Positions 1 to 6,425 are shown, counted from the first letter of the stretch. The stretch is DNA of 6,469 nt from Caulobacteraceae bacterium (GCA_947452665.1 CANGEH010000128.1:1-6469), one strand, 5' to 3'. The notes: generated by a model from the sequence alone, not told the origin. A program made the numbers and translations.

Positions 1-1496
1 CCGCCATGGTTGGTATTGGTTTTGCCTTCCCCCCCGCCTCGGCCCAGACGGGCAAGGGCCAACTCATCCAGACGTCTGGCGCGCCAATCTTTGCGCCGCC
101 GCCGGGCGCGCCCCTGTCCTTTGCCGATATTGTCGAAAAAGTCTCCCCCGCCGTGGTCCAGATTGATGTGACCGGCAAGCCTGAAGGCCGGATTGATCCG
201 CGTACGGGCCGCAAGATTCCTGGCCTAGAGGGCTTTCCCTTTGCGATTCCGGGTGCGCCGCAAGAAGAAGGCCCAGAGGGCGCGCCTTCGGCTGAGCCCA
301 AGGGTCCAGCCCCGCAATCGTCAGGTTCGGGCTTCTTCATTTCTGGCGACGGCTATATCGTCACCAATAATCACGTGGTCGAAAACGCCGCCGAGATCAA
401 GGTTGTGCTCAAGGATGAGCGTGAACTGAAGGCCACCGTGGTTGGCCGCGATGAAGCCACAGACCTGGCCGTGCTCAAGGTTGAGGGCACGGGCTATTCC
501 TTCGTGAATTTCGAAGATTCTGCTCGCCCGCGCGTTGGCGACTGGGTGATTGCGGTTGGCAATCCCTTTGGCCTCGGCGGCACCGCGACAGCCGGGATTG
601 TCTCGGCCTATGGCCGCGATATTGGCGAGACCTTTGTCGACTTCATCCAGATTGATGCCTCGATCAATCGCGGCAATTCGGGTGGTCCGACCTTTGATAT
701 TTATGGCCGTGTGATCGGGGTTAATTCGGCCATCTTCTCGCCGTCTGGCGGCTCGGTCGGGATCGGCTTTGCCATTCCGGCCGATGTGGCCGATTCTGTG
801 ACCAAGCAATTGATCAAGAATGGCAAGGTGACGCGCGGCTATATGGGCGCCCAGATCCAAAACTTTACCCCGGAAATGGCCGCCGCCATGGGCCTGCCAT
901 CGCGCAAGGGCGCGATTATTGCTGAACTGGTTGCGGGCGGTCCTGCCGAAAAGGGCGGGGTGCAGTCGGGCGATGTGGTGACGGCCGTGAATGGCAAGTC
1001 GGTTGGCACCTCGGCCGAAATGACCCGCGAAGTGGCTCGCACCCGGGCTGGCGATGCCATCCGCCTTGAAATCGTGCGCGAAGGTAAGCCCAAGACGATC
1101 GAGTTCAAGGCTGGCACGCGTCCGCCTGAGTCCCAACTGGCGGGCAAGGACGACAACGCCCCCTCCGAGGACAAGCCAGGCTCGCCCAAGTCAGACCGTC
1201 CTAGCGTTTTGGGTATGATGCTTGCCCCTCTGGACGCGGCCAATCGCAAACAGTTTGAACTGCCCATTACGGTCAAGGGCGTGGTGATTACCGGCGTTGG
1301 CGTCAGCTCGGATGCGGGTCAAAAGGGCCTCAAGCCCGGGGACGTGATTGTCCGCGCCGGTGACAAGGCCGCCTTGAGCCCGAGCGATGTGGTCAGCGCC
1401 GTTGCAGCGGCCAAGACGGCTGGACGTGAAGGCGTCTTGCTGCTGGTCTATCGCGATGGAAGGACCTTGTTCATCCTTATCAAGCTAGAAAAATAG
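1..1496 (+). CDS. degP: Do/HtrA-family periplasmic serine endoprotease with two PDZ domains, 5' end off the window
   Basis: Protease and chaperone of the Do (DegP/DegQ/MucD) family, which degrades or holds misfolded envelope proteins. The frame is open from the window edge. The first visible ATG (base 6) is followed by FAFPPASAQ, which looks like the end of a signal peptide lacking its charged start, so the real start is probably upstream. Counting from that ATG, the catalytic triad is His123 (TNNHVV), Asp153 (ATDLAVLKV) and Ser225 (GNSGGP). PDZ1 spans about 274-370, starting at GYMGAQI, and PDZ2 about 398-494, starting at VLGMML. Two PDZ domains separate it from the one-PDZ DegS type. A Gly/Pro/Glu-rich stretch (about 57-107) lies where the LA loop sits in E. 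coli DegP. It stands upstream of a response regulator and kinase, suggesting a shared envelope-stress role. DegP versus DegQ versus MucD cannot be settled from sequence alone. Confidence 0.95.
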   Translation, partial: AMVGIGFAFPPASAQTGKGQLIQTSGAPIFAPPPGAPLSFADIVEKVSPAVVQIDVTGKPEGRIDPRTGRKIPGLEGFPFAIPGAPQEEGPEGAPSAEPKGPAPQSSGSGFFISGDGYIVTNNHVVENAAEIKVVLKDERELKATVVGRDEATDLAVLKVEGTGYSFVNFEDSARPRVGDWVIAVGNPFGLGGTATAGIVSAYGRDIGETFVDFIQIDASINRGNSGGPTFDIYGRVIGVNSAIFSPSGGSVGIGFAIPADVADSVTKQLIKNGKVTRGYMGAQIQNFTPEMAAAMGLPSRKGAIIAELVAGGPAEKGGVQSGDVVTAVNGKSVGTSAEMTREVARTRAGDAIRLEIVREGKPKTIEFKAGTRPPESQLAGKDDNAPSEDKPGSPKSDRPSVLGMMLAPLDAANRKQFELPITVKGVVITGVGVSSDAGQKGLKPGDVIVRAGDKAALSPSDVVSAVAAAKTAGREGVLLLVYRDGRTLFILIKLEK

Positions 1497-1502
1497 CCTC
1501 AC

Positions 1503-1540
1503 ACCATGGCCAGGCCCCAAAAGCGGGGTCTGGCCATGGT
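1503..1540 (+). terminator. strong 16-bp hairpin after the protease gene, without a T tract
   Basis: The arms at 1503-1518 (ACCATGGCCAGGCCCC) and 1525-1540 pair over 16 positions with one G-T wobble (1514 with 1529), closing a 6-base loop AAAAGC. It begins 6 bases after the protease stop and ends 21 bases before the regulator start. No run of T follows (TGCAGGCTTG), so a standard intrinsic terminator is not shown. It may be a partial terminator, a 3' stabiliser of the protease mRNA, or a processing site that gives protease and regulator different expression levels. The structure is certain from the sequence; its role is inferred. Confidence 0.6.
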
Positions 1541-1550
1541 TGCAGGCTTG

Positions 1551-1556
1551 GGGAGG
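1551..1556 (+). promoter_or_regulatory. Shine-Dalgarno for the response regulator, supports its TTG start
   Basis: GGGAGG sits 5 bases before the TTG at 1562 and matches the anti-Shine-Dalgarno well. It decides the unusual TTG start, because the protein then begins MKILIVEDD, exactly where receiver domains normally begin, and no ATG or GTG is available nearby in frame. Confidence 0.75.
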
Positions 1557-1561
1557 CGGCC

Positions 1562-2233
1562 TTGAAGATACTGATAGTCGAGGACGATCTGGAGGCCGCG
1601 GCCGCCATGGTGCGCGGCCTTGGCGAGGCGGGTCTGATCTGCGTGCATGCCGCCGACGGCGTATTGGGCCTGGATGCCGCCCGTGATGGCGGCTTTGATG
1701 TGCTGGTGGTCGACCGGATGATGCCCAATATGGACGGCCTCAGCATGGTCGAGGCCCTGCGTCAGGCCGGGGACCAGACCCCGGTCCTGTTCCTATCGGC
1801 ACTTGGCGAGATTGATGACCGGGTCGCGGGCCTAAAGGCGGGCGGTGATGATTATCTGGTCAAGCCCTATGCCTTTGTCGAGCTTTCGGCCCGGATCGAG
1901 GCCTTGGGGCGTCGGCGCGACAGCGGCGGTATGCAGACCCTGATCAAGGTCGGGGATCTGGAAATGGACCTGATCAGCCGCATGGTCCGCCGCCAGACCC
2001 AAGAAATCGATCTGCAACCGCGCGAGTTTCAATTGCTGGAATATTTGATGCGCCATGCCGGTCAGTCTGTGACCCGCACCATGCTGCTGGAAAAGGTCTG
2101 GGAATATCATTTCGACCCCCAGACCAATGTGATTGATGTGCATATTTCGCGGCTGAGGGCCAAGATCGATAAGGGCTTTGACCGGCCCATGTTGCAGACC
2201 GTGCGCGGCGCAGGTTATCGGCTCGATGCCTAG
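1562..2233 (+). CDS. OmpR/PhoB-family two-component response regulator
   Basis: DNA-binding response regulator, 223 aa, the usual length for the family. The N-terminal receiver domain (1-118) has the acidic pocket Glu7-Asp8-Asp9, phospho-acceptor Asp51 (VVDRMMPNMDG), switch residue Ser79 (LFLSA) and Lys101 (LVKPY). The C-terminal winged-helix domain (about 125-223) carries QPREFQLLEYL, the recognition-helix region TNVIDVHISRLRAKID and the closing VRGAGYRL. It starts with TTG behind a good GGGAGG. Its last codons overlap the start of the kinase gene by 8 bases, so the kinase is almost certainly its partner. It probably controls envelope genes, perhaps including the protease upstream, but no binding site is visible because the protease promoter is outside the window. 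Its targets are unknown. Confidence 0.96.
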   Translation: MKILIVEDDLEAAAAMVRGLGEAGLICVHAADGVLGLDAARDGGFDVLVVDRMMPNMDGLSMVEALRQAGDQTPVLFLSALGEIDDRVAGLKAGGDDYLVKPYAFVELSARIEALGRRRDSGGMQTLIKVGDLEMDLISRMVRRQTQEIDLQPREFQLLEYLMRHAGQSVTRTMLLEKVWEYHFDPQTNVIDVHISRLRAKIDKGFDRPMLQTVRGAGYRLDA

Positions 2234-3653
2234 GCAAATTCGCCTGCCGTCTGTGTTTCGCAACACACCCTTTCGCCTGACCCTGCTATTTTTGGCCCTG
2301 TTTGCCGCCGCTGCCAGCGCGTTTTTGGCCTATATTTATGGCGTGACCGCCGGCGAGGTCAGCCGCCGGGCCGATGGCGAGATTAGCCGTGAAATCCAGT
2401 CCTTGCTGGGCACCTATCGGCAAGCTGGTATGGATGGGCTTAATCTGGCCCTGATCGAGCGCACAGGCGATGGCCGGGCCTTTGTCTATTTGCTCAGCGA
2501 CAAGACCGGCAAGCGCATGACCGGCACACTGGCTGTGTCTCCGGTTGATCTGGACCAGGGGCCCAAGGCCGGTGACCAGGTCAGTGCTAGCTTTAAACTG
2601 ACCCAGACCGATCCGGATGGGACGGTGATCAAGAGCGCCGCGCGGGGCCAGCAGATACGGTTGGCCAATGGGGCCACCTTGTTTGTCGGGCTGGATATTG
2701 GTGCGGGCGAGTCCTTTGTGCTGAAGATTGTGCGCGCGATCTGGGGGGCCGGGGCATTGGTGATCCTGCTTGGCCTGGCCGGAGGCTTGGTGGTCAGTGG
2801 CAATGTCAGCCGTGCCATGGCCAGGCTGAACCAGGTCGTGACCGAGGTGCAGGGCGGCAATCTTAGGGTTCGTATTCCGCTGCGCGGCGTGCGCGACGAG
2901 TTTGACGAATTGGCCGCGGGCATGAATGACATGCTGGATCGGCTGGAGCGCTCGATCGGCGGTCTGCGCCATGTCGGCGATGCGATCGCGCATGATCTAC
3001 GCTCGCCCCTGACGCGGCTGCGCACGCGGCTGGAGCTGGCCCTGATCGATGTTGAAAACGGCAAGGGCGATGCTGAGGCCGCCCTAGTCCAGGCCCTAGA
3101 GGATGCCGACGGGGTCTTGAGCACGTTTAACACCGTGCTGGCCATTGCGAGACTGCAGTCTGCGGGCGAGGCCCCGGATCAGTCCCTATTCGATGCCGGT
3201 GACCTTACGGCCAAGATTGCCGAGCTTTACGCCCCCCTGTGTGAAGACCGCGACATTGATTTTCAGTTTGAGGCCACGCCGTATTTGCGCGTTAAGGGCA
3301 ATCAGGAATTCATAGCCCAGGCCCTGGCCAATCTTTTGGATAATGCGGTCAAATATACGCCAAGCGGCGGGGCGATCATGCTGCGCTTACGCCGGCGCGC
3401 ATCAGGTGAGGTAGAGTTTTCGGTCACTGATACCGGCCCCGGCGTGCCGCCCCAGGACCGCGAACGGGTGGTGCAGCGCTTTGTGCGCCTGGAAAATAGC
3501 CGTAGCCTGCCGGGCGCAGGCCTTGGCCTGTCCTTGGTCGCCGCGGTTGCCCAGGCCCATGAGGGTCGGCTCGATCTGGATGAGGGGCCTGGCGAAATCA
3601 ATGGTCAGGGGCCGGGATTGAGGGTTGCCTTTGTCCTGCCGCGCGCGGTCTAG
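2226..3653 (+). CDS. membrane sensor histidine kinase (HAMP, HisKA, HATPase_c)
   Basis: Sensor kinase partner of the preceding regulator, 475 aa. Two membrane segments (about 16-40 and 169-192) enclose a periplasmic domain of about 130 residues that I do not recognise. A HAMP linker follows (about 190-243, with DEFDELAAGMNDML). The dimerisation domain has phospho-acceptor His256 in AIAHDLRSPLTRLR. The ATPase domain shows the N box (LLDNAVKYTP, Asn373), G1 (DTGPGVP, Asp402), F box (RFVRLE, Phe419) and G2 (GAGLGLSL, 430-436). I chose ATG 2226, which overlaps the regulator stop (ATGCCTAG). A TTG at 2178 in the same frame would only add 16 residues of regulator-overlapping sequence. No strong Shine-Dalgarno precedes 2226, so translation probably depends on coupling. 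A GTG at 2253 is a less likely start. The signal sensed is unknown; envelope stress is inferred from the neighbouring protease. Confidence 0.95.
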   Translation: MPRQIRLPSVFRNTPFRLTLLFLALFAAAASAFLAYIYGVTAGEVSRRADGEISREIQSLLGTYRQAGMDGLNLALIERTGDGRAFVYLLSDKTGKRMTGTLAVSPVDLDQGPKAGDQVSASFKLTQTDPDGTVIKSAARGQQIRLANGATLFVGLDIGAGESFVLKIVRAIWGAGALVILLGLAGGLVVSGNVSRAMARLNQVVTEVQGGNLRVRIPLRGVRDEFDELAAGMNDMLDRLERSIGGLRHVGDAIAHDLRSPLTRLRTRLELALIDVENGKGDAEAALVQALEDADGVLSTFNTVLAIARLQSAGEAPDQSLFDAGDLTAKIAELYAPLCEDRDIDFQFEATPYLRVKGNQEFIAQALANLLDNAVKYTPSGGAIMLRLRRRASGEVEFSVTDTGPGVPPQDRERVVQRFVRLENSRSLPGAGLGLSLVAAVAQAHEGRLDLDEGPGEINGQGPGLRVAFVLPRAV

Positions 3654-3666
3654 GGTGGGACCTAGA
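3649..3666 (+). terminator. weak hairpin over the kinase stop codon, possible terminator
   Basis: TCTAGG (3649-3654) pairs with CCTAGA (3661-3666) around a 6-base loop and includes the kinase TAG stop. Two more G-C pairs are possible past a bulge. A competing pairing joins CTAGGG (3650-3655) with CCCTAG (3670-3675). A short T-rich stretch (3678-3686) follows, but no clean T tract. Only the position at the end of a + strand unit, facing a convergent gene, supports a terminator role. Confidence 0.25.
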
Positions 3667-3688
3667 AACCCCTAGCCTTTGATTTGAA

Positions 3689-3701
3689 CGCGATGCTCGC
3701 G
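3689..3701 (-). terminator. small GC hairpin downstream of the cupin gene, possible terminator
   Basis: CGCGA (3689-3693) and TCGCG (3697-3701) form a 5-bp perfect stem with a 3-base loop, 3 bases beyond the cupin stop codon on the - strand. Read in that direction it is followed by TTCAAATC, which is only mildly T-rich. It is a plausible but short terminator for the - strand operon. Confidence 0.25.
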
Positions 3702-3704
3702 CCG

Positions 3705-4211
3705 CTAAAAGCCCTTGTTTGCGACTTCAGTATCGGTCTTTACCCAAGAAGGCTGGGCGGGATCGACATCCGCCGAGGTCACAGGCCCCATGCCGATGAT
3801 CTGGACAAGCGCTGGCTCAGCGCTGTTTGATCCGTCCCAGTGTACGGCGCCTGCCGGGTGGAACATATAGCTGCCCGCAGGCATGGGCTTGGCCGCTGCC
3901 GGGTCGAATTGCGCGCCAGTTCCTGCCACCCAGCGGCCTTCAAGGACGGTGACATAGCGATCTTGGCTGTGGGTGTGCGGCCTGTCCATGATATGGGGCG
4001 GAAACCGCACGCGAATGACATAGAGGCCGGGTTTGGAGGGGTCGCCCGAGACGACGGCTGCGCGCACGCCATGGCTATTGGGCACTTCGCGCCAGGTCAG
4101 TTGGTCCGGCGTGACCGTGGTGAAATCAGCCGCCGCCGCCCGGCCTGCGATCAAAAATGCCAAAACCAGCCCGCGCATCAGCATCCGATATTCCCCATGT
4201 CTTGGTGACAT
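3705..4211 (-). CDS. exported cupin-domain protein of unknown function
   Basis: Small single-domain cupin, 168 aa, with an N-terminal signal peptide. Hydrophobic core GLVLAFLIAG (14-23) is followed by RAAAAD, with probable cleavage between Ala28 and Asp29, so it likely acts in the periplasm. Cupin motif 1 is seen as PHTHSQDRYVTVLEG (His79, His81). Motif 2 is GSYMFHPAGAVHW (Gly113, Pro119, Gly121, His124). These three His could hold a metal. The Glu expected 4-5 residues after His81 is replaced by Arg85/Tyr86. I chose ATG 4211 because GGAGG lies 6 bases upstream. ATG 4238 has no such site and would bury the signal peptide further in; ATGs at 4184 and 4178 would give a more compact signal peptide. 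It lies 53 bases after the aldolase gene on the same strand, so co-transcription is likely. Enzyme or binding activity cannot be assigned. Confidence 0.85.
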   Translation of the reverse strand: MSPRHGEYRMLMRGLVLAFLIAGRAAAADFTTVTPDQLTWREVPNSHGVRAAVVSGDPSKPGLYVIRVRFPPHIMDRPHTHSQDRYVTVLEGRWVAGTGAQFDPAAAKPMPAGSYMFHPAGAVHWDGSNSAEPALVQIIGMGPVTSADVDPAQPSWVKTDTEVANKGF

Positions 4212-4217
4212 ACTGCC

Positions 4218-4222
4218 CCTCC
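4218..4222 (-). promoter_or_regulatory. Shine-Dalgarno of the cupin gene, decides its start
   Basis: On the - strand this reads GGAGG (within CGGAGGGG), 6 bases before ATG 4211. It is the strongest ribosome-binding match near any candidate start of the cupin gene and argues against the upstream ATG at 4238. Confidence 0.7.
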
Positions 4223-4264
4223 GTTTCGGTCCGAGCAAGCCGTCTTGGCCAAACCGTTCAGGCC

Positions 4265-5275
4265 CTAGCCAAGGCTTTTGAGCACAGCGCCTAGGGCGTC
4301 CACGGCCTCAGGTTTTGTCGCCCAAGAGCACATGAACCGCACACTGCCGTCCTCAACCCTGTGCACCATAATCCCCTTGGCCAAGAGGGCGGTAAGCGCT
4401 GGCTCGGGCAGATTGGCAAATACGGCATTGGCCTCGACCTTATGCGCGACTGCAAACGGCATCAGCTCGGCCAAGCGCCTGGCCATGGCATTGGCATGGG
4501 CTGCATGGGCGATCAGGGCGCCGGTTTCAATCATCCCAATCCAGGGCGCGGCATAGAAGCGGCCTTTGGACGGCAATTGCCCAGCCTGTTTCAGGCGCGC
4601 ATCTAGGCGCCGGGCAAGCTTCGGATTAAACACCACCAGGGCCTCGGTCGGCGGCATCCCTGCCTTGGTGCCGCCAAACACCAGCAGATCGACGCCAAGG
4701 CCCTTGATCGCCTTCAAATCTAGACCCGAGGCCGCGGCATTGGCCAGTCTTGCCCCGTCCAGGTGCACACCAAGCCCCTTGGCGCGGGCCTGATCGGTCA
4801 GGGCTGCGATCTCGGCCTCGGTATAGAGGGTGCCATATTCGGTGGTATTGGTGATGGACAGGGCCGCAGGTGATTGGCGGTGAGCGCTGTCAGGGGCGGT
4901 GAGGGCGCGGGCTAGGGCCGTGGGGTCGATCTTGCCAGACTCGCCCTCTAGTCCGATCAGGCCGAGCCCATGGCCCAGATGCACCGGCGCGCCGGTCTCG
5001 TCTTTTAAGATATGGGCGTGTTCATGCGCCAGCACCGCCTCGAACGGCTGGGCAAGGGCCGCCAGGCTGATGGCATTGGCGGCCGTGCCGGAGGCGACAA
5101 ATCGCACCTGCGCATCGGCATCGAGCAGGCCGCGCACAAGGTCCGCCGCTCTTTGGGTGATGGTGTCGGTGCCATAACCGCTGGCAAAGCCGCTATTGGC
5201 TTCAATAAGACTAGCCATGGCCTCGGGCGTAGCCCCGGCCGTATTGTCGGAAAAGAAATCGAAGCGAGGGTTCAA
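4265..5275 (-). CDS. threonine aldolase-family PLP enzyme (beta-eliminating lyase fold)
   Basis: Fold-type I PLP enzyme of the low-specificity threonine aldolase family, which cleaves L-threonine or allo-threonine (and other beta-hydroxy amino acids) to glycine plus an aldehyde. It is 336 aa and cytoplasmic, with no signal peptide. The N-terminus has the family motif FFSDNTAG (7-14). SGT (62-64) binds the PLP phosphate. EHAHI with His88 is the likely ring-stacking His, followed by DETG. HLDGARLANA (Asp173, Arg176) is a family signature, and Lys204 in FGGTKAG is the PLP Schiff-base lysine. I chose TTG 5275, since it puts the SDN motif at the usual place and overlaps the hydrolase stop as TTGA. 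ATG 5365 would add 30 unrelated residues, and the next ATG (residue 20) would remove SDN. No clear Shine-Dalgarno is seen, which fits translational coupling. True substrate and L/D preference are unproven; a related lyase activity is possible. Confidence 0.9.
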   Translation of the reverse strand: MNPRFDFFSDNTAGATPEAMASLIEANSGFASGYGTDTITQRAADLVRGLLDADAQVRFVASGTAANAISLAALAQPFEAVLAHEHAHILKDETGAPVHLGHGLGLIGLEGESGKIDPTALARALTAPDSAHRQSPAALSITNTTEYGTLYTEAEIAALTDQARAKGLGVHLDGARLANAAASGLDLKAIKGLGVDLLVFGGTKAGMPPTEALVVFNPKLARRLDARLKQAGQLPSKGRFYAAPWIGMIETGALIAHAAHANAMARRLAELMPFAVAHKVEANAVFANLPEPALTALLAKGIMVHRVEDGSVRFMCSWATKPEAVDALGAVLKSLG

Positions 5276-6417
5276 GCCGATGCGCCCCAGGCCCGGAGAT
5301 CGGCGACAAACAGGTCCGGCTCCTCCATGGCGGCAAAGTGGCCGCCTGTCGGCATTTCGGTCCAACGGGTGATATTATAGGCCCGCTCGGCCCAGCTGCG
5401 CGGCGGGGCCTTGTACAGGGCCTCACCGGGGAAATTGGCAAAGGCGGTGGGGGTGGAACAGGTCTGGCCCTCGGTCAATTGCACGCCGCCCTCCTCAATC
5501 AGGCCGCGATAATACCAGGCCCCCGTCGTGAACGAGCCGGTCATGACATAGATCATGATATTGGTCAGGAGTTGGTCCTTGGTATAGGCCCCGATCAAGG
5601 CCTTGGTGCGCAGGTCCGACCAGTCATAGAACCGCTCTAGGATCCAGGCCGCTTGGCCCACGGGATTGCCCGCCGCCATCCAGCCGATCGATTGCGGCTT
5701 TGAGGCCTGGAGCATGAAATAGGCGCCCAATTGCTGCATGGCCGCGCCCGTCTGGGTCAGCCAGGCGACCTCGGCCTCTGACTGCGGCGCGCCCGCGGGG
5801 CGAAACCCGATCATATTGAGGTGAATCGCCTTGACGTGCGCGGCATGGTCAAAGCCTAGCCAGGAGGTCACCAGCCCGCCCCAGTCGCCGCCCTGGGCCA
5901 GGTATTGGTCATAGCCAAGCGTCTGGGTCATCAGGGTATTGAACAGCCGCGCCGTGGTTCTTTGGCCAATCGGCCGCGCTGGTTTGGACGAAAAGCCAAA
6001 CCCGGGCAGGGAGGGGATGACCAGATCAAACGCGTCCTCCGCCTTGCCGCCGAACCGGCTCGGAAAGGCCAGTTTTTCAATCGAGTCCCAAAACTCAAAA
6101 TGCGAACCGGGCCAGCCATGGGTTAGCAGCAAGGGCCGCTTGCCGCCCGCCTCGCCAACCACATGCACAAAATGCAGGTCGAAATCCTCAACCTTTGCTG
6201 TGAATTGCGGATAGCGATTTAAGCCCGCCATCGCCGCCTGCCAGTCATAGTCGCCGGTCCAGTGCGCGCAGATGTCTTTTAAGAAGGCGGCGTCACAGCC
6301 ATAGGACCAGCCATCCTCCACAGCCGGGGCCATCGGAAAGGGATAGGCGCGCACCTGATCGAGCACCTTGCCGACCTCGGCTTGGGTCCAGGCGACGGTG
6401 AAGGGCGTGACGGTCAT
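5272..6417 (-). CDS. EHN-type epoxide hydrolase (microsomal epoxide hydrolase-like alpha/beta hydrolase)
   Basis: Alpha/beta hydrolase expected to open epoxides to diols through an Asp-ester intermediate, 381 aa. The N-terminal EHN domain (about 4-110) has the lid-associated LNRYPQF (66-72) and HFVHVVGE. The oxyanion motif HGWPGS is at 100-105. The nucleophile is Asp178 (GGDWGG), with His360 in GGHFAAMEEP and acid Glu332 in FPGE as likely partners. The two epoxide-polarising tyrosines align as Tyr233 (AYFMLQASKPQ) and Tyr303 (TGSFTTGAWYY). All parts expected for an active enzyme are therefore present. There is no signal peptide, so it should be cytoplasmic, unlike the membrane-anchored mammalian relative. 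ATG 6417 has AAGGA 8 bases upstream. Its TGA stop overlaps the aldolase start, and it leads a probable three-gene operon. The natural substrate is unknown; some family members act on other substrates. Confidence 0.93.
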   Translation of the reverse strand: MTVTPFTVAWTQAEVGKVLDQVRAYPFPMAPAVEDGWSYGCDAAFLKDICAHWTGDYDWQAAMAGLNRYPQFTAKVEDFDLHFVHVVGEAGGKRPLLLTHGWPGSHFEFWDSIEKLAFPSRFGGKAEDAFDLVIPSLPGFGFSSKPARPIGQRTTARLFNTLMTQTLGYDQYLAQGGDWGGLVTSWLGFDHAAHVKAIHLNMIGFRPAGAPQSEAEVAWLTQTGAAMQQLGAYFMLQASKPQSIGWMAAGNPVGQAAWILERFYDWSDLRTKALIGAYTKDQLLTNIMIYVMTGSFTTGAWYYRGLIEEGGVQLTEGQTCSTPTAFANFPGEALYKAPPRSWAERAYNITRWTEMPTGGHFAAMEEPDLFVADLRAWGASA

Positions 6418-6425
6418 GGGCAGGT

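Noticed and set aside
321..1136. A 271-codon open frame antisense to the protease gene
   Set aside because: It mirrors the coding frame of a clear serine protease, its translation is low in recognisable motifs, and such shadows are common in GC-rich genes.
2178..2225. Upstream TTG start for the kinase
   Set aside because: The extra 16 residues only re-read regulator codons and place a non-signal stretch before the first membrane segment; ATG 2226 gives the usual short overlap.
2815..2826. Exact 12-bp copy (CCATGGCCAGGC) of part of the 1503-1540 hairpin arm
   Set aside because: It encodes ordinary kinase residues (AMARL), lacks the paired arm, and a single 12-mer in GC-rich sequence is not enough for a repeat family.
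2286..2993. A 235-codon open frame antisense to the kinase gene
   Set aside because: Same reason: it runs opposite a well-supported histidine kinase and shows no domain of its own.
4212..4238. ATG 4238 as start of the cupin
   Set aside because: It lacks a ribosome-binding site, while GGAGG stands 6 bases before ATG 4211; the extra residues would only lengthen the region before the signal peptide.
4242..4275. Possible 8-bp stem across the aldolase stop codon (CTTGGC with GCCAAG)
   Set aside because: The loop is 18 bases, the stem contains a wobble and no T tract follows, so it is too weak to call as a terminator between two co-directed genes.
5276..5365. ATG start 90 bases upstream for the aldolase
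   Set aside because: It would add 30 residues that are out-of-frame hydrolase sequence, rich in Arg and Cys and unlike the family N-terminus.
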